From contig NZ_BDEP01000019.1 of the NCBI RefSeq assembly GCF_001662305.1, positions 1 through 64,000 of the forward strand: a stretch of 64,000 nucleotides of DNA. Direction: 5' to 3'. Shown piece by piece: positions 19,383 to 30,189 of this stretch (the stretch's first letter is position 1; every line of letters begins with the position of its first letter). Both the position numbers and the translations under genes were made by a program. The stretch is from Halomonas caseinilytica. Its GTDB lineage: Bacteria > Pseudomonadota > Gammaproteobacteria > Pseudomonadales > Halomonadaceae. Under the pieces are notes generated by a model. It was not told the origin of the DNA. It made no database searches and saw only the letters and a program-made list of their open reading frames with translations.

Positions 19383-19446
19383 GCGCATCCTTTGAATGCG
19401 TGGGTTGACGGCTCGCGCCGTCAAGATCCATTGGAGTTTAGGGCAA

Positions 19447-19758
19447 ATGCAGAACCAGAAGATTCGCATTCGGTTGAAGGCTTTCGACCATCGCCTGATC
19501 GACCAGTCCGCTGCGGAGATCGTGGATACCGCCAAGCGTACCGGCGCCCAGGTCCGGGGTCCGATCCCTCTGCCGACCAATCGCGAGCGCTATACCGTGC
19601 TGATCTCGCCGCACGTGAACAAGGATGCTCGTGATCAGTACGAAATTCGTACGCACAAGCGCGTGCTCGATATCGTCGAGCCGACCGAGAAAACCGTTGA
19701 CGCCCTGATGAAGCTCGACCTCGCCGCCGGCGTGGACGTGCAGATCAAGCTCGACTGA
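19447..19758 (+). CDS. rpsJ: 30S ribosomal protein S10 / NusE
   Basis: 103 aa, identical in length to E. coli S10. It is a 30S head protein and the NusE antitermination partner of NusB and NusG. Sequence begins [19 protein letters not shown] and includes [18 protein letters not shown] 19447 is preceded by GGAG at 19432-19435. Seventeen in-frame upstream codons are rejected because they do not belong to the family. Confidence 0.96.
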   Translation: MQNQKIRIRLKAFDHRLIDQSAAEIVDTAKRTGAQVRGPIPLPTNRERYTVLISPHVNKDARDQYEIRTHKRVLDIVEPTEKTVDALMKLDLAAGVDVQIKLD

Positions 19759-19914
19759 TACCACACTAGACACTCGCGGCCCAGCGTCCCTCCCAAGCGC
19801 CACTGAGGTTCAGCAGCCGCCACGCCGGGATGGCGTCATACAACGTGCTAGTGGAATGCTCTGGAAAGGGCAGCCATAGCGGGTGATAGCCCCGTACACT
19901 AAAGGAGACTAAGC
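19759..19914 (+). promoter_or_regulatory. Long rpsJ-rplC spacer with potential RNA structure
   Basis: 156 bases without a gene, in an operon whose other gaps are mostly under 35 bases. Short hairpins are visible: ACGCC (19824-19828) with GGCGT around GGGAT, and TGCTCT with AGGGCA around a GGAA loop near 19857-19872. A strong AAAGGAG ribosome-binding site lies before rplC. No promoter is convincing. A regulatory RNA element, perhaps an L4 target, is an inference. Confidence 0.4.
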
Positions 19915-20553
19915 ATGACTATCGGTTTGGTCGGTAAAAAGGCCGGGATGACCCGTGTCTTTACCGAAGACGGTGCCTCAGTGCCCGTGACCGTTATCGA
20001 GGTTGAGCCCAACCGCGTTACGCGTGTGAAGTCCGTCGAGTCCGACGGCTACGCGGCGGTTCAGGTGACAACCGGCTCCCGCAAGGCCAAGCATCTGTCG
20101 AAAGCCCAGGCTGGGGAATTCGCCAAGGCAGGTGTCGAGGCCGGTCGTTCGCTGATGGAGTTCCGCCTGGAAGAAGGCGCCGAGGCTCCGGAAGTGGGCG
20201 GCGAGCTCACCGTATCCCTCTTCGAAACTGGTCAACACGTCGACGTGACCGGTACCTCCAAGGGTAAGGGTTATCAAGGCGCCGTGAAGCGCTGGAATTT
20301 CCGTACCCAGGACAACAGCCACGGTAACTCCCTGGCTCACCGTGCACCGGGTTCCATTGGCATGTGCCAGACCCCGGGCCGCGTATTCAAGGGCAAGAAG
20401 ATGGCCGGTCAGATGGGCAACGCCCGCTGCACCGTGCAGACCCTGGAAGTCGTCCGTGTCGATGCCGAGCGCAACCTGCTGCTGATCAAGGGTGCCGTAC
20501 CCGGCGCCACCGGCAGTGATGTCATCGTGCGCAGCGCCGTCAAAGCAGGCTGA
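19915..20553 (+). CDS. rplC: 50S ribosomal protein L3
   Basis: 212 aa. Early-assembly 23S rRNA protein whose loop approaches the peptidyl transferase centre. Sequence signatures: [35 protein letters not shown] and [20 protein letters not shown] (the Gln is the usual PrmB methylation site). Thirteen bases separate it from rplD. Confidence 0.97.
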   Translation: MTIGLVGKKAGMTRVFTEDGASVPVTVIEVEPNRVTRVKSVESDGYAAVQVTTGSRKAKHLSKAQAGEFAKAGVEAGRSLMEFRLEEGAEAPEVGGELTVSLFETGQHVDVTGTSKGKGYQGAVKRWNFRTQDNSHGNSLAHRAPGSIGMCQTPGRVFKGKKMAGQMGNARCTVQTLEVVRVDAERNLLLIKGAVPGATGSDVIVRSAVKAG

Positions 20554-20566
20554 GGGGAGTTAACCG

Positions 20567-21175
20567 ATGAATCTGAATCTTGCAGGCGCCGGTGCCGGCA
20601 CCGTCGAAGTGTCCGACGCCACCTTCGCCAAAGAATTCAACGAAGCGCTCGTGCATCAGGTCGTCACCGCCTATCTGGCTGGTGGTCGCCAGGGCACCCG
20701 CGCCCAGAAGAACCGTTCCGACGTGCGTGGCGGCGGCAAGAAGCCGTGGCGTCAGAAGGGCACCGGCCGTGCCCGCGCCGGTACCATCCGTTCGCCGATC
20801 TGGCGTGCCGGTGGCGTGACCTTCGCGGCTCGTCCGCAGGACCACTCCCAGAAGGTTAACCGCAAGATGTACCGTGCGGCCATGCGTTCGATCCTGTCCG
20901 AGCTGGTTCGTCAGGAACGCCTGGTAGCCGTCGATGCCTTCGGCGTCGAGAGCCCCAAGACCAAGCAGCTGGTCGCCAAGCTGGGCGAGCTGGGCCTGGA
21001 GAAGGTGCTGATCGTTACCGAAGAGGTTGACGAGAACCTCTACCTCGCCGCCCGCAACATCCCCAACGTGGATGTGGTGGATGTCGCCGCCGCCGACCCG
21101 GTGAGTCTGGTTGCCTTCGACAAGGTGCTGGCCACCGTCTCCGCTCTGCGCAAATTCGAGGAGAAGCTGGCATGA
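20567..21175 (+). CDS. rplD: 50S ribosomal protein L4
   Basis: 202 aa. Exit-tunnel protein; in E. coli also the regulator of the S10 operon through transcription and translation. The tunnel loop region [20 protein letters not shown] is conserved. It overlaps rplW by four bases (ATGA). Confidence 0.96.
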   Translation: MNLNLAGAGAGTVEVSDATFAKEFNEALVHQVVTAYLAGGRQGTRAQKNRSDVRGGGKKPWRQKGTGRARAGTIRSPIWRAGGVTFAARPQDHSQKVNRKMYRAAMRSILSELVRQERLVAVDAFGVESPKTKQLVAKLGELGLEKVLIVTEEVDENLYLAARNIPNVDVVDVAAADPVSLVAFDKVLATVSALRKFEEKLA

Positions 21176-21468
21176 ACCAGGAACGTGTATTCAAGGTGCT
21201 GCTGGGTCCGCACGTGACCGAGAAGGCCGCCATGGCCGCCGAGCGCAACCAGTACGTGTTCAAGGTGGCGGACGACGCGACCAAGCCCGAGATCAAGGTC
21301 GCCGTGCAGGAACTGTTCGGCAAGAAGGTTGACCGCGTTCAGGTGCTGAACGTCAAGGGCAAGACCAAGCGCAGCGCGAACGGTCTCGGTCAGCGCAAGG
21401 GTTATCGCAAGGCGTACGTGACACTGGCCGCCGGCGAAACGCTTGAAGACTTCTCTGGCGCCGAATAA
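21172..21468 (+). CDS. rplW: 50S ribosomal protein L23
   Basis: 98 aa. Tunnel-exit protein and docking site for trigger factor and SRP. Signatures are [21 protein letters not shown] and the basic loop [20 protein letters not shown]. Translationally coupled to rplD by a four-base overlap; rplB follows after 17 bases. Confidence 0.96.
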   Translation: MNQERVFKVLLGPHVTEKAAMAAERNQYVFKVADDATKPEIKVAVQELFGKKVDRVQVLNVKGKTKRSANGLGQRKGYRKAYVTLAAGETLEDFSGAE

Positions 21469-21485
21469 GGGCAGGAGTACGGATC

Positions 21486-22316
21486 ATGGCAATCGTCAAG
21501 ACTAAACCCACATCCGCCGGTCGTCGCCACGTCGTCAAGATCGTCGGCGAGGAACTGCACAAGGGCCGCGCTTACGCGCCGTTGCTCGAGAAGCAGTCCA
21601 AGTCCGGTGGGCGTAACAACAACGGTCGTATCACCACCCGCCACGTGGGCGGTGGACATCGTCAGCACTATCGGATCATCGATTTCAAGCGCACCAAGGA
21701 TGGCGTTCCGGCCATCGTCGAGCGTCTGGAACACGATCCGAACCGCAGCGCCCACATCGCGCTGCTCAAGTACCTGGACGGCGAGCGTCGCTACATCATT
21801 GCCCCGCGCGGGGTGAGTGCTGGTGATCGCCTCGAGTCCGGCGTGAACGCGCCGATCAAGAAGGGTAACACCCTGCCGCTGCGTAATATCCCGCTGGGTT
21901 CTACCGTGCATTGCATCGAGCTCAAGCCCGGCAAGGGCGCTCAGCTTGCTCGCAGTGCCGGCACCAGCGCGCAGTTGGTCGCTCGCGAAGGCAACTATGC
22001 CACCCTGCGTCTGCGCTCCGGCGAGATGCGCAAGGTGCTGGCCGAGTGCCGTGCGACCCTGGGTGAAGTGAGCAACACCGAGCACAGCCTGCGTCAGCTT
22101 GGCAAGGCCGGTGCGAAACGCTGGAGAGGCGTGCGCCCCTCTGTTCGCGGCGTGGCCATGAACCCGGTGGATCACCCGCATGGTGGTGGTGAAGGCCGCA
22201 CCAGCGGTGGTCGTCATCCGGTGTCTCCGTGGGGCATCCCCACCAAGGGCCACAAGACCCGCAAGAACAAGCGCACCGACAAGCTGATCATCCGTCGCCG
22301 CAAGGCCCGGAAGTAA
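21486..22316 (+). CDS. rplB: 50S ribosomal protein L2
   Basis: 276 aa. Highly conserved protein needed for subunit association and peptidyl transferase activity. Conserved blocks: [39 protein letters not shown], and [20 protein letters not shown], which carries the catalytically discussed histidine. Confidence 0.97.
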   Translation: MAIVKTKPTSAGRRHVVKIVGEELHKGRAYAPLLEKQSKSGGRNNNGRITTRHVGGGHRQHYRIIDFKRTKDGVPAIVERLEHDPNRSAHIALLKYLDGERRYIIAPRGVSAGDRLESGVNAPIKKGNTLPLRNIPLGSTVHCIELKPGKGAQLARSAGTSAQLVAREGNYATLRLRSGEMRKVLAECRATLGEVSNTEHSLRQLGKAGAKRWRGVRPSVRGVAMNPVDHPHGGGEGRTSGGRHPVSPWGIPTKGHKTRKNKRTDKLIIRRRKARK

Positions 22317-22349
22317 GATCCAACGCCAAGACATCAAGAGGTAACGGCT

Positions 22350-22625
22350 GTGCCACGTTCACTGAAGAAAGGTCCTTTTATTGACCTTCACCTGTTGAAG
22401 AAGGTTGAGGTTGCAGTGGAAAAGAACGACCGCAAACCGATCAAGACCTGGTCGCGTCGTTCCATGATCCTGCCCAACATGGTCGGGCTCACCATTGCAG
22501 TCCATAACGGTCGCCAACACGTCCCGGTGCATGTCTCCGAGGAAATGGTTGGCCACAAGCTGGGCGAATTCGCTGCCACCCGCACGTATCGCGGTCATGC
22601 GGCGGACAAGAAAGCCAAACGGTAA
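22350..22625 (+). CDS. rpsS: 30S ribosomal protein S19
   Basis: 91 aa. 30S head protein contacting S13 and 23S helices (bridge B1). Begins [12 protein letters not shown] and contains [23 protein letters not shown]. The start is GTG 22350 after AAGAGG at 22336-22341. Confidence 0.96.
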   Translation: MPRSLKKGPFIDLHLLKKVEVAVEKNDRKPIKTWSRRSMILPNMVGLTIAVHNGRQHVPVHVSEEMVGHKLGEFAATRTYRGHAADKKAKR

Positions 22626-22643
22626 GCCGAGAGAGGATTAGAG

Positions 22644-22976
22644 ATGGAAGTCACAGCAAAGCTGCGTGGCGCTCGTTTATCCGCCCAGAAGGCCCGTTTG
22701 GTGGCTGACCAGGTGCGCGGTAAACCGGTCGCCGAGGCACTCGACCTGCTGACCTTCTCCCCGAAGAAGGCCTCCAAGCTGGTCAAGAAAGTGCTGCAGT
22801 CCGCCATTGCGAACGCGGAAGAAAACAACGGCATGGATATCGACGAGCTGCGTGTCTCGACCATCTGCGTCGATGAGGGCATGACGCTCAAGCGCATTCG
22901 GCCGCGGGCCAAGGGCCGTGCGGACCGTATCCTGAAGCGCACCTGCCACATCACCGTCAAGGTAGCCGAGAAGTAG
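22644..22976 (+). CDS. rplV: 50S ribosomal protein L22
   Basis: 110 aa. Its beta-hairpin lines the exit tunnel and is a macrolide-resistance site. Features [21 protein letters not shown] and the hairpin [20 protein letters not shown]. Twelve-base gap to rpsC. Confidence 0.96.
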   Translation: MEVTAKLRGARLSAQKARLVADQVRGKPVAEALDLLTFSPKKASKLVKKVLQSAIANAEENNGMDIDELRVSTICVDEGMTLKRIRPRAKGRADRILKRTCHITVKVAEK

Positions 22977-22987
22977 GAGTCGACCAG

Positions 22988-23686
22988 ATGGGTCAGAAAG
23001 TCAATCCGACAGGCATCCGCCTGGGTATCGTCAAGGACCATACCTCGGTCTGGTATGCCGAGCGCGGCGCCTATGCCGACAAGCTGAACAACGATCTCGA
23101 GGTGCGTCGTTTCCTCGAGGAGCGCCTGAAGAACGCCTCGGTGAGCAATATCATCATCGAGCGTCCGGCCAACAACGCCCGTATCACCATCCATACCGCA
23201 CGTCCGGGTATCGTGATCGGCAAGAAGGGCGAGGATGTCGACAAGCTTCGCCGTGATCTTGCTCAGATGATGGGCGTGCCGGTGCACGTCAACATCGAGG
23301 AAGTCCGCAAGCCGGAGCTCGACGCCAAGCTCGTCGCGCAGAACATCGCCGGCCAGCTCGAGCGTCGCGTGATGTTCCGTCGTGCCATGAAGCGTTCCGT
23401 CCAGAACGCCATGCGCCTGGGCGCCGGCGGTATCAAGGTGCAGCTCTCCGGCCGCCTCGGCGGTGCGGAAATCGCCCGTACCGAGTGGTACCGCGAGGGT
23501 CGCGTGCCGCTGCATACCCTGCGTGCGGACATCGACTTCGCCACCTACGAAGCCAAGACCACCTACGGCATCATCGGTGTCAAGGTCTGGATCTTCAAAG
23601 GTGAAATCCTCGGGGGCATCGAGGAGGTCCGCGCCAAGGCCAAGCAGTCTCAAGGCGCGCCCTCCAAGAAGAAAGGTTCCAGGTAA
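22988..23686 (+). CDS. rpsC: 30S ribosomal protein S3
   Basis: 232 aa. mRNA-entry-tunnel protein with helicase-associated residues. The N-terminal KH domain includes [15 protein letters not shown] (GxxG loop). The C-terminal domain has [21 protein letters not shown]. The protein ends in a basic tail. Confidence 0.97.
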   Translation: MGQKVNPTGIRLGIVKDHTSVWYAERGAYADKLNNDLEVRRFLEERLKNASVSNIIIERPANNARITIHTARPGIVIGKKGEDVDKLRRDLAQMMGVPVHVNIEEVRKPELDAKLVAQNIAGQLERRVMFRRAMKRSVQNAMRLGAGGIKVQLSGRLGGAEIARTEWYREGRVPLHTLRADIDFATYEAKTTYGIIGVKVWIFKGEILGGIEEVRAKAKQSQGAPSKKKGSR

Positions 23687-23701
23687 GGGGAGAGCGAATC
23701 G

Positions 23702-24115
23702 ATGTTACAACCCAAGCGTCTCAAGTTCCGCAAGGTGCAGAAGGGCCGTAATCGCGGCCTCGCGCATCGCGGCAACAAGGTAAGCTTCGGCGAGTATGGC
23801 CTCAAGGCCACTGGTCGTGGCCGTGTCACCGCCCGTCAGATCGAGGCCGGTCGTCGTGCCATCACGCGTCACGTCAAGCGTGGCGGCAAGATCTGGATCA
23901 GGGTCTTCCCCGACAAGCCGATTTCCAAGAAGCCGTTGGAAGTCCGCATGGGTAAGGGTAAGGGCTCTGTCGAGTACTGGGTCGCACAGATCCAGCCCGG
24001 CCGTGTCCTGTACGAGATCGAAGGCGTATCCGAGGAGCTGGCTCGCGAGGCGTTCAGCCTGGCCGCACAGAAGTTCCCGGTCTCCACCACCTTTGTGAAA
24101 CGGACGGTGATGTGA
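23702..24115 (+). CDS. rplP: 50S ribosomal protein L16
   Basis: 137 aa. It sits near the A-site tRNA and is required for late 50S assembly. Begins [19 protein letters not shown] and includes [23 protein letters not shown] and [13 protein letters not shown]. The TGA stop shares its last base with the rpmC ATG. Confidence 0.96.
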   Translation: MLQPKRLKFRKVQKGRNRGLAHRGNKVSFGEYGLKATGRGRVTARQIEAGRRAITRHVKRGGKIWIRVFPDKPISKKPLEVRMGKGKGSVEYWVAQIQPGRVLYEIEGVSEELAREAFSLAAQKFPVSTTFVKRTVM

Positions 24116-24306
24116 TGAAAGCCCAGGAAATTCGCGAGAAGTCAGCAGAACAGCTCCAGGAGCAGCTCTTCGAACTCCTCCGTGAGCAGTTCAACCTGCG
24201 CATGCAGAAGGCCACCGGCCAGCTGAGCCAGACTCATCTGCTCAAGCAGGTTCGTCGGGATATTGCCCGTGTGAAGACTGTGCTCAACGAGAAGGCAGGT
24301 GTCTGA
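24115..24306 (+). CDS. rpmC: 50S ribosomal protein L29
   Basis: 63 aa, the same length as E. coli L29. Tunnel-exit protein next to L23. Sequence [10 protein letters not shown] ... [17 protein letters not shown] start at ATG 24115 (TGATG overlap with rplP); the adjacent GTG 24112 would add one residue. rpsQ follows after one base. Confidence 0.94.
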   Translation: MKAQEIREKSAEQLQEQLFELLREQFNLRMQKATGQLSQTHLLKQVRRDIARVKTVLNEKAGV

Positions 24307-24307
24307 G

Positions 24308-24568
24308 ATGGCCGAAGCAAAGAAAGCCCGTACGCTCACCGGCAAGGTGGTGAGCGACAAGATGGACAAGTCCATCGTCGTCATGATCGAGCGTCGTGAG
24401 CGCCACCCGATCTATGGCAAGTATGTCAAGCGCTCCACCAAGCTGCACGCCCACGACGCGACCAACCAGGCCAAGGCCGGTGACACGGTGTCCATCGAGG
24501 AGTGCCGTCCGCTGTCCAAGAAGAAAGCTTGGACGCTGGTCGAAGTCGTCGAACAGGCCAAGGGTTGA
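24308..24568 (+). CDS. rpsQ: 30S ribosomal protein S17
   Basis: 86 aa. Primary 16S binder of the 30S body, OB fold. Contains [18 protein letters not shown] and [19 protein letters not shown] choose ATG 24308 over the in-frame GTG 24299, which lies inside rpmC and adds residues not seen in the family. Last gene of the S10 set; 52 bases precede rplN. Confidence 0.94.
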   Translation: MAEAKKARTLTGKVVSDKMDKSIVVMIERRERHPIYGKYVKRSTKLHAHDATNQAKAGDTVSIEECRPLSKKKAWTLVEVVEQAKG

Positions 24569-24620
24569 TCGGCTAACGCCAGTCAAGCCTGCGCAGTCAG
24601 ATTAGGTTTGGAGAAAACCG

Positions 24621-24992
24621 ATGATTCAGACTCAGACAATGCTGGATGTCGCCGACAACAGCGGGGCGCGCCGGGTGCAGTGCATCAAGGTGCTCGGCGG
24701 TTCCCACCGCCGTTATGCCCGCGTGGGTGACATCATCAAGGTCACGGTGAAAGAAGCTATCCCGCGTGGCAGGGTCAAGAAAGGCCAGGTCCTCAAGGCG
24801 GTAGTGGTTCGCACCCGTAGTGGCGTCCGTCGTAACGACGGCTCGCTGATTCGCTTCGATGGAAATGCGGCGGTTTTGTTGAACAACATCAACGAACAGC
24901 CGGTTGGTACCCGGATCTTTGGGCCGGTGACCCGTGAACTTCGCAACGAGAAGTTCATGAAGATCATTTCCTTGGCGCCTGAAGTGCTGTAA
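24621..24992 (+). CDS. rplN: 50S ribosomal protein L14
   Basis: 123 aa, E. coli length, and nearly identical to it in sequence as recalled ([33 protein letters not shown]). It forms inter-subunit bridges B5 and B8 and binds RsfS. First gene of the spc group; no separate promoter is evident in the short gap, so read-through from S10 is likely. Confidence 0.97.
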   Translation: MIQTQTMLDVADNSGARRVQCIKVLGGSHRRYARVGDIIKVTVKEAIPRGRVKKGQVLKAVVVRTRSGVRRNDGSLIRFDGNAAVLLNNINEQPVGTRIFGPVTRELRNEKFMKIISLAPEVL

Positions 24993-25006
24993 GGAGCGAG
25001 GCGGAT

Positions 25007-25324
25007 ATGCAAAAGATCAAACGTGACGACGAAGTGATCGTCATCGCCGGCAAGGACAAGGGCAAGCGTGGCACGGTCAAGCGCGTCCTCAAGGACGAGC
25101 GTTATGTCGTGTCCGGTGTGAACATGATCAAGCGTCACACCAAGCCCAACCCCATGGCGGGTAATCAGGGCGGTATCGTCGAGCGCGAGGCTCCGATTCA
25201 CGCGTCCAACGTTGCCATCTTCAACCAGGAGACCGGTAAAGCGGATCGCGTCGGCTTCCAGGTTCAGGAAGACGGTACCAAGGTACGTATCTACAAGTCG
25301 ACGCAAGCGCAGATCGACGCTTAA
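25007..25324 (+). CDS. rplX: 50S ribosomal protein L24
   Basis: 105 aa. Assembly initiator with a KOW motif ([19 protein letters not shown]). Includes [20 protein letters not shown]. Located between rplN and rplE; 18-base gap to rplE. Confidence 0.96.
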   Translation: MQKIKRDDEVIVIAGKDKGKRGTVKRVLKDERYVVSGVNMIKRHTKPNPMAGNQGGIVEREAPIHASNVAIFNQETGKADRVGFQVQEDGTKVRIYKSTQAQIDA

Positions 25325-25342
25325 CGCGAGTCGGGTAGCAAA

Positions 25343-25882
25343 ATGGCGAACTTGAAAGAACGTTATCAAAACGAGGTGGCGGCTCAGCTGCAAGAGCAGT
25401 TCAGCTACGCCAACGTGATGCAGGTGCCCCGGATCACCAAGGTGACTCTGAACATGGGCATCGGCGACGCGATCAGCGACAAGAAGCTGATCGACAACGC
25501 CATCGGCGACCTGGAGAAGCTGTCCGGTCAGAAGCCGCTGGTAACCAAGGCACGCAAGTCCATCGCGGGCTTCAAGGTGCGTGAAGGCTGGCCGATCGGG
25601 ATCAAGGTGACTCTGCGTCGTGAGCGCATGTGGGACTTCCTCGATCGCCTGGTGAATATCGCGATCCCCCGCGTTCGTGACTTCCGTGGTCTCAACCCGA
25701 AGTCCTTCGACGGTCGTGGCAATTACTCCATGGGGGTGCGTGAGCAGATCATCTTCCCGGAGATCGAATATGATAAGATCGACCGGATCCGTGGTCTGGA
25801 TGTCACCATTACCACCACCGCCAACACCGATGAAGAAGGTCGTGCGCTGCTCGGCGCGCTGAACTTCCCGTTCAAGAAATAA
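25343..25882 (+). CDS. rplE: 50S ribosomal protein L5
   Basis: 179 aa. It binds 5S rRNA and bridges to S13. Contains [36 protein letters not shown] and [17 protein letters not shown]. In E. coli S8 represses the spc operon near this start; I did not identify an S8-like site with confidence. Confidence 0.97.
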   Translation: MANLKERYQNEVAAQLQEQFSYANVMQVPRITKVTLNMGIGDAISDKKLIDNAIGDLEKLSGQKPLVTKARKSIAGFKVREGWPIGIKVTLRRERMWDFLDRLVNIAIPRVRDFRGLNPKSFDGRGNYSMGVREQIIFPEIEYDKIDRIRGLDVTITTTANTDEEGRALLGALNFPFKK

Positions 25883-25892
25883 GGGTGGGATC

Positions 25893-26198
25893 ATGGCAAA
25901 GAAAAGCATGGTAGAGCGTGAAGCGAAGCGCGCCAAGCTGGTGGAGAAGTTCTCCGCCAAGCGCGCCGAGCTCAAGGCGATTATCCAGGACGTGAACGCT
26001 TCCGACGAAGAGCGCTTCGACGCACAGCTCAAGTTGCAGCAGCTGCCGCGTGACTCCAGCCCGGTTCGCCAGCGCAATCGCTGCCGCGTCACCGGTCGTC
26101 CGCACGGCTACTACAACAAGTTCGGTCTTGGCCGCAACAAGCTGCGTGAAGCCGCCATGCGTGGCGACGTGCCCGGACTCAAGAAGTCCAGCTGGTAA
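25893..26198 (+). CDS. rpsN: 30S ribosomal protein S14 (zinc-free form)
   Basis: 101 aa. Late-assembly 30S head protein. It is the long form lacking the CxxC zinc pairs of the 61-residue type; the C-terminal signature is [20 protein letters not shown]. No zinc-responsive paralog is in this window. Confidence 0.96.
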   Translation: MAKKSMVEREAKRAKLVEKFSAKRAELKAIIQDVNASDEERFDAQLKLQQLPRDSSPVRQRNRCRVTGRPHGYYNKFGLGRNKLREAAMRGDVPGLKKSSW

Positions 26199-26230
26199 CG
26201 CCACGTAGAATCATCAGGAGCGCAACGTAA

Positions 26231-26623
26231 ATGAGCATGCAAGACACTCTGGCGGATATGTTCACCCGTATCCGCAATGCGCAGATGGCCACCAAGGAGA
26301 CGGTTTCCATGCCGTCCTCCAAGCTCAAGGTCGAGGTGGCCCGCGTGCTGAAGGAAGAAGGTTACGTCACTGACTATGACGTCAGCGGCTCGGTCAAGCC
26401 TGAGCTGAACGTGACACTCAAGTACTTCGAAGGCAAGCCGGTCATCGAGCATCTGCAGCGGGTCTCCAAGCCGTCTCTGCGCAGCTACAAGGGCAAGGAT
26501 TCCCTGCCCAAGGTTGCCGATGGCCTGGGTATCGCGATCGTCACCACCTCCCAGGGGGTGATGACCGACCGCGCGGCTCGTCAGGCTGGTGTCGGTGGTG
26601 AAGTCATCTGCACCGTATTCTAG
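26231..26623 (+). CDS. rpsH: 30S ribosomal protein S8
   Basis: 130 aa. Primary 16S helix-21 binder and, in E. coli, the translational repressor of the spc operon. Begins [20 protein letters not shown] and ends [11 protein letters not shown], both typical. Confidence 0.97.
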   Translation: MSMQDTLADMFTRIRNAQMATKETVSMPSSKLKVEVARVLKEEGYVTDYDVSGSVKPELNVTLKYFEGKPVIEHLQRVSKPSLRSYKGKDSLPKVADGLGIAIVTTSQGVMTDRAARQAGVGGEVICTVF

Positions 26624-26632
26624 GAGTTTGGA

Positions 26633-27163
26633 ATGTCCCGCGTAGCCAAATATCCGGTTAAACTGCCCAGCGGCGTCGAGATCAAGCTCGATGGCGACCA
26701 GCTGTCCGTGAAGGGAGGCCAGGGCTCGCTGTCCATGGCCGTGCATCCCGACGTGACAATCGGCCAGGAAGAGGGTCAGCTGACTTTCCAGCCGAGCGAG
26801 TCCGCCAAGAGCTGGGCGATGGTCGGCACTACTCGTGCCCTGGTTCAGAACCTGGTCACGGGTGTGTCCGAGGGCTTCACCCGGACCCTCGAAATCAACG
26901 GCGTCGGTTATCGTGCACAAGCGAAAGGCCAGACGCTCAACCTGACACTGGGCTTCTCCCACCCGGTCGACTATGAACTGCCTGAAGGTGTCACGGCTGA
27001 AACGCCGAAGAACACCACTATCGTGCTGAAGAGCGCGGACAAGCAGAAGCTCGGCCAGGTTGCCGCGGAAATCCGCGCCTTCCGTCCGCCCGAGCCCTAC
27101 AAGGGCAAGGGTATTCGGTATGGCGACGAGCAGATCCGTCGCAAAGAAGCCAAGAAGAAGTAA
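26633..27163 (+). CDS. rplF: 50S ribosomal protein L6
   Basis: 176 aa. Two tandem repeats of an RNA-binding fold near the sarcin-ricin loop. Contains [12 protein letters not shown] and [22 protein letters not shown], and ends [20 protein letters not shown]. Confidence 0.97.
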   Translation: MSRVAKYPVKLPSGVEIKLDGDQLSVKGGQGSLSMAVHPDVTIGQEEGQLTFQPSESAKSWAMVGTTRALVQNLVTGVSEGFTRTLEINGVGYRAQAKGQTLNLTLGFSHPVDYELPEGVTAETPKNTTIVLKSADKQKLGQVAAEIRAFRPPEPYKGKGIRYGDEQIRRKEAKKK

Positions 27164-27172
27164 GGCAGGGTT

Positions 27173-27523
27173 ATGAACGCGAAGAAAGAATCTCGTCTCC
27201 GTCGTGCCCGCCGCGCTCGTGCCAAGATCCGCGAGCTGGGCGTGCATCGCCTGTGCGTCAATCGTACCCCGCGCCACATCTACGCGCAGATCATCTCGCC
27301 GGATGGTGGAAAGGTCCTGGCCAGTGCTTCGACGCTGGACAAGACGCTGCGCGAGGGAGCGACCGGCAATGTCGACGCCGCCAGCAAGGTCGGCGAAATG
27401 ATTGCCGAGCGCGCCAAGCAGGCTGGCATCACCCAAGTGGCTTTCGATCGCGCCGGTTTCAAGTACCACGGCCGCGTCAAGGCCCTGGCCGACGCCGCTC
27501 GTGAAGGCGGCCTGGAATTCTAA
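27173..27523 (+). CDS. rplR: 50S ribosomal protein L18
   Basis: 116 aa. 5S rRNA-binding protein. Contains [20 protein letters not shown] and ends [20 protein letters not shown] followed by AREGGLEF. Eleven-base gap to rpsE. Confidence 0.96.
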   Translation: MNAKKESRLRRARRARAKIRELGVHRLCVNRTPRHIYAQIISPDGGKVLASASTLDKTLREGATGNVDAASKVGEMIAERAKQAGITQVAFDRAGFKYHGRVKALADAAREGGLEF

Positions 27524-27534
27524 AGGGTTTTACG

Positions 27535-28035
27535 ATGGCGAAGAACGAACAGCAAAACGGCGATCTGCAGGAAAAGCTCGTGCAGGTCAACCGTGTCGCC
27601 AAGGTGGTCAAGGGTGGCCGAATCTTCGGCTTCACCGCCCTGACTGTCGTCGGCGACGGTAACGGGCGTGTCGGCTTCGGTCGCGGCAAAGCTCGCGAGG
27701 TCCCGGTGGCGATTCAGAAAGCCATGGACCAGGCGCGTCGCAACATGGTCAAGGTCAACCTGTCCGGCAGCACGCTGCAGTATTCCGTCAAGGCCCGTCA
27801 CGGCGCCTCCAAGGTCTACATGCAGCCGGCTTCCGAAGGTACCGGGATCATCGCTGGCGGCGCCATGCGTTCCGTGCTCGAGCTGGCCGGCGTCCACGAC
27901 GTCCTGGCCAAGTGCTACGGCTCAACCAACCCGGTGAACGTGGTGCGGGCGACCGTCAATGGTCTGACTGCCCAACGGTCGCCGGAAGACGTGGCCGCCA
28001 AGCGCGGTCTGTCAGTCGAAGCGATCACGGGGTAA
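27535..28035 (+). CDS. rpsE: 30S ribosomal protein S5
   Basis: 166 aa. mRNA-entry and fidelity protein; the N-terminal dsRBD-like fold has [20 protein letters not shown] (a spectinomycin contact loop). C-terminal domain [19 protein letters not shown]. Overall typical. Confidence 0.97.
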   Translation: MAKNEQQNGDLQEKLVQVNRVAKVVKGGRIFGFTALTVVGDGNGRVGFGRGKAREVPVAIQKAMDQARRNMVKVNLSGSTLQYSVKARHGASKVYMQPASEGTGIIAGGAMRSVLELAGVHDVLAKCYGSTNPVNVVRATVNGLTAQRSPEDVAAKRGLSVEAITG

Positions 28036-28040
28036 GGACC

Positions 28041-28223
28041 ATGTCAGCAACGATCAAGGTTACCCAGACCCGCAGTACCATCGGCGTGTTGGCCAAGCAC
28101 AAGGCCACCATGAAGGGCCTCGGCCTGCGTCGCATCGGTCATACGGTCGAACTGGAAGACACCCCTGCCGTGCGCGGCATGATCCACAAGGTCAACTACC
28201 TTGTGCGTGTTGAGGGAGAGTAA
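28041..28223 (+). CDS. rpmD: 50S ribosomal protein L30
   Basis: 60 aa. Small peripheral 50S protein. The frame is open well upstream into rpsE; I start at ATG 28041 ([16 protein letters not shown]), preceded by AAGGA at 28034-28038. Contains [20 protein letters not shown]. rplO follows after three bases. Confidence 0.95.
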   Translation: MSATIKVTQTRSTIGVLAKHKATMKGLGLRRIGHTVELEDTPAVRGMIHKVNYLVRVEGE

Positions 28224-28226
28224 TCC

Positions 28227-28661
28227 ATGAAACTCAATAGCCTGAGCCCGGCACCGGGCTCCAAGCACGCCGAGAAGCGCGTCGGCCGTGGCATGGGTTC
28301 CGGTCTGGGCAAGACCGGTGGCCGTGGCCACAAGGGTCTCAAGTCGCGTAGTGGCGGTAGCGTGAAGCCCGGCTTCGAGGGCGGCCAGATGCCGCTGCAG
28401 CGTCGTCTGCCGAAGTTCGGTTTCACTTCCGCCAAGGCGCTGGCTTCCGAGGAAGTCCGCCTGGCCGAACTGGCCCGGGTCGAAGGTGGCGAAGTCACCC
28501 TCGACACCCTCAAGCAAGCCAACGTGCTCAAGGATGCCACGCGGTATGCCAAGGTGATCCTTTCCGGCGAACTGAACAAGGCGGTTACCGTCCGCGGCCT
28601 CAAGGTCACCAAGGGTGCCCGCGCCGCGATCGAAGCCGCCGGCGGCAAGGTAGAGGACTAA
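28227..28661 (+). CDS. rplO: 50S ribosomal protein L15
   Basis: 144 aa. Late-assembly 50S protein with a glycine-rich N-terminal extension ([20 protein letters not shown]). Its TAA stop shares a base with the secY ATG. Confidence 0.97.
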   Translation: MKLNSLSPAPGSKHAEKRVGRGMGSGLGKTGGRGHKGLKSRSGGSVKPGFEGGQMPLQRRLPKFGFTSAKALASEEVRLAELARVEGGEVTLDTLKQANVLKDATRYAKVILSGELNKAVTVRGLKVTKGARAAIEAAGGKVED

Positions 28662-29993
28662 ATGGCCAAGTCAGGAAACATGCCGGCGATGGGCAGCGGT
28701 CTGAGTGAACTGTGGGCGCGTCTGCGCTTCGTGCTCCTCGCCATCGTGGTCTACCGTATCGGTGCCCACATCCCCGTTCCCGGTATCAATCCTGACCAGC
28801 TTGCTGCCTTGTTCAGGGAGCAGCAGGGCACCATCCTGGGCATGTTCAACATGTTCTCGGGCGGTGCCCTGGAACGCATGAGTATCCTCGCCCTGGGCAT
28901 CATGCCCTATATCTCGGCGTCGATTATCATGCAGCTGCTGACCGCGGTCTCGCCCCAGCTCGAGCAGTTGAAGAAGGAAGGCGAGGCCGGCCGCCGCAAG
29001 ATCAGCCAGTACACGCGCTACGGCACCGTGCTCCTGGCGCTCATTCAGGCTACCGGCATGTCGGTAGGCCTGGCGAGCCAGGGGATCGCCTATACGGCCG
29101 ATTTCAGTTTCTATTTCACCGCTATCGTGACCTTTGTGTGCGGGGCGGTGTTCCTGATGTGGCTGGGTGAGCAGATCACCGAGAAGGGCATCGGCAACGG
29201 TATTTCGCTGCTGATCTTCTCGGGGATCGTCGCCGGGTTGCCGGGTGCCGTGGGACAGGCCTTCGAGCTGGCCCGTAATGAAGGCGCCTGGAACGTGCTG
29301 CCGCTGTTGGCCCTGTCCGCGCTGGGCATCGCCACCGTGGCCTTCGTGGTGTTCATCGAGCGAGGCCAGCGCCGCCTCACGGTGAATTACCCACGTCGTC
29401 AGGTCGGCAACAAGATGTATGCCGGTCAGAGCAGCTATCTACCGCTGAAGGTCAACATGGCGGGTGTGATTCCGGCGATCTTCGCCTCGAGCATCCTGCT
29501 GTTCCCGGCATCGCTGGGACAGTGGATCGGTGCCGGGGATGGCATGGAGTGGTTGCAGCGGGCATCCCAGGCACTGGGGCCCGGTCAGCCGCTTTACATC
29601 TTGCTTTTCGCGGCGGCGGTGGTATTCTTCTGCTTCTTTTACACAGCGCTGGTCTTCAACCCCAAGGATGTTGCCGACAATCTCAAGAAGTCGGGAGCTT
29701 TCCTGCCGGGTATCCGTCCCGGCGAGCAGACCGCTCGCTACGTCGACAAGGTCATGACGCGTCTGACCTTGTTCGGTGCTCTCTACATCACTGCGGTTTC
29801 CCTGATGCCCCAGTTCCTGATCGTGGCCTGGAACGTGCCGTTCTTCTTTGGCGGTACGTCGCTGTTGATCGTGGTAGTGGTCATCATGGACTTCATGGCC
29901 CAGGTGCAATCGCACCTCATGTCGCATCAATATGAGTCAGTGATGAAGAAGTCGAACCTGAAAGGCTACGGCAGCGGCGGCATCATGCGCTGA
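28662..29993 (+). CDS. secY: Preprotein translocase subunit SecY
   Basis: 443 aa, E. coli length. Ten-TM core of the Sec channel. TM2a plug region ([20 protein letters not shown]), the cytosolic loop before TM5 ([20 protein letters not shown]) and the C-terminal tail [12 protein letters not shown] are all recognisable. It is the penultimate spc gene, as in E. coli, coupling channel supply to ribosome supply. Confidence 0.97.
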   Translation: MAKSGNMPAMGSGLSELWARLRFVLLAIVVYRIGAHIPVPGINPDQLAALFREQQGTILGMFNMFSGGALERMSILALGIMPYISASIIMQLLTAVSPQLEQLKKEGEAGRRKISQYTRYGTVLLALIQATGMSVGLASQGIAYTADFSFYFTAIVTFVCGAVFLMWLGEQITEKGIGNGISLLIFSGIVAGLPGAVGQAFELARNEGAWNVLPLLALSALGIATVAFVVFIERGQRRLTVNYPRRQVGNKMYAGQSSYLPLKVNMAGVIPAIFASSILLFPASLGQWIGAGDGMEWLQRASQALGPGQPLYILLFAAAVVFFCFFYTALVFNPKDVADNLKKSGAFLPGIRPGEQTARYVDKVMTRLTLFGALYITAVSLMPQFLIVAWNVPFFFGGTSLLIVVVVIMDFMAQVQSHLMSHQYESVMKKSNLKGYGSGGIMR

Positions 29994-30045
29994 AGGCGCC
30001 GCCGATCGATTTGGGCGGCCGAGAGCCGAATTTGGAGAAAGAACG

Positions 30046-30159
30046 ATGAAAGTTCGAGCTTCCGTGAAGAAAATGTGCCGTAACTGCAAGATCATTCGTC
30101 GCAATGGCGCCGTGCGCGTCATCTGCAGCGAGCCGCGGCACAAGCAGCGCCAGGGCTGA
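30046..30159 (+). CDS. rpmJ: 50S ribosomal protein L36
   Basis: 37 aa. [20 protein letters not shown], then [17 protein letters not shown]. The three Cys and one His (CxxC...C...H) form the zinc ribbon of the zinc-containing L36 type. Start ATG 30046 follows GGAG at 30034-30037. The stop codon lies within the ascending arm of an 8-bp hairpin (30150-30157 with 30161-30168). Last gene of the spc operon. Confidence 0.93.
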   Translation: MKVRASVKKMCRNCKIIRRNGAVRVICSEPRHKQRQG

Positions 30160-30189
30160 AAGCCCTGGGTTGTGATGAACCGGGTGCCG

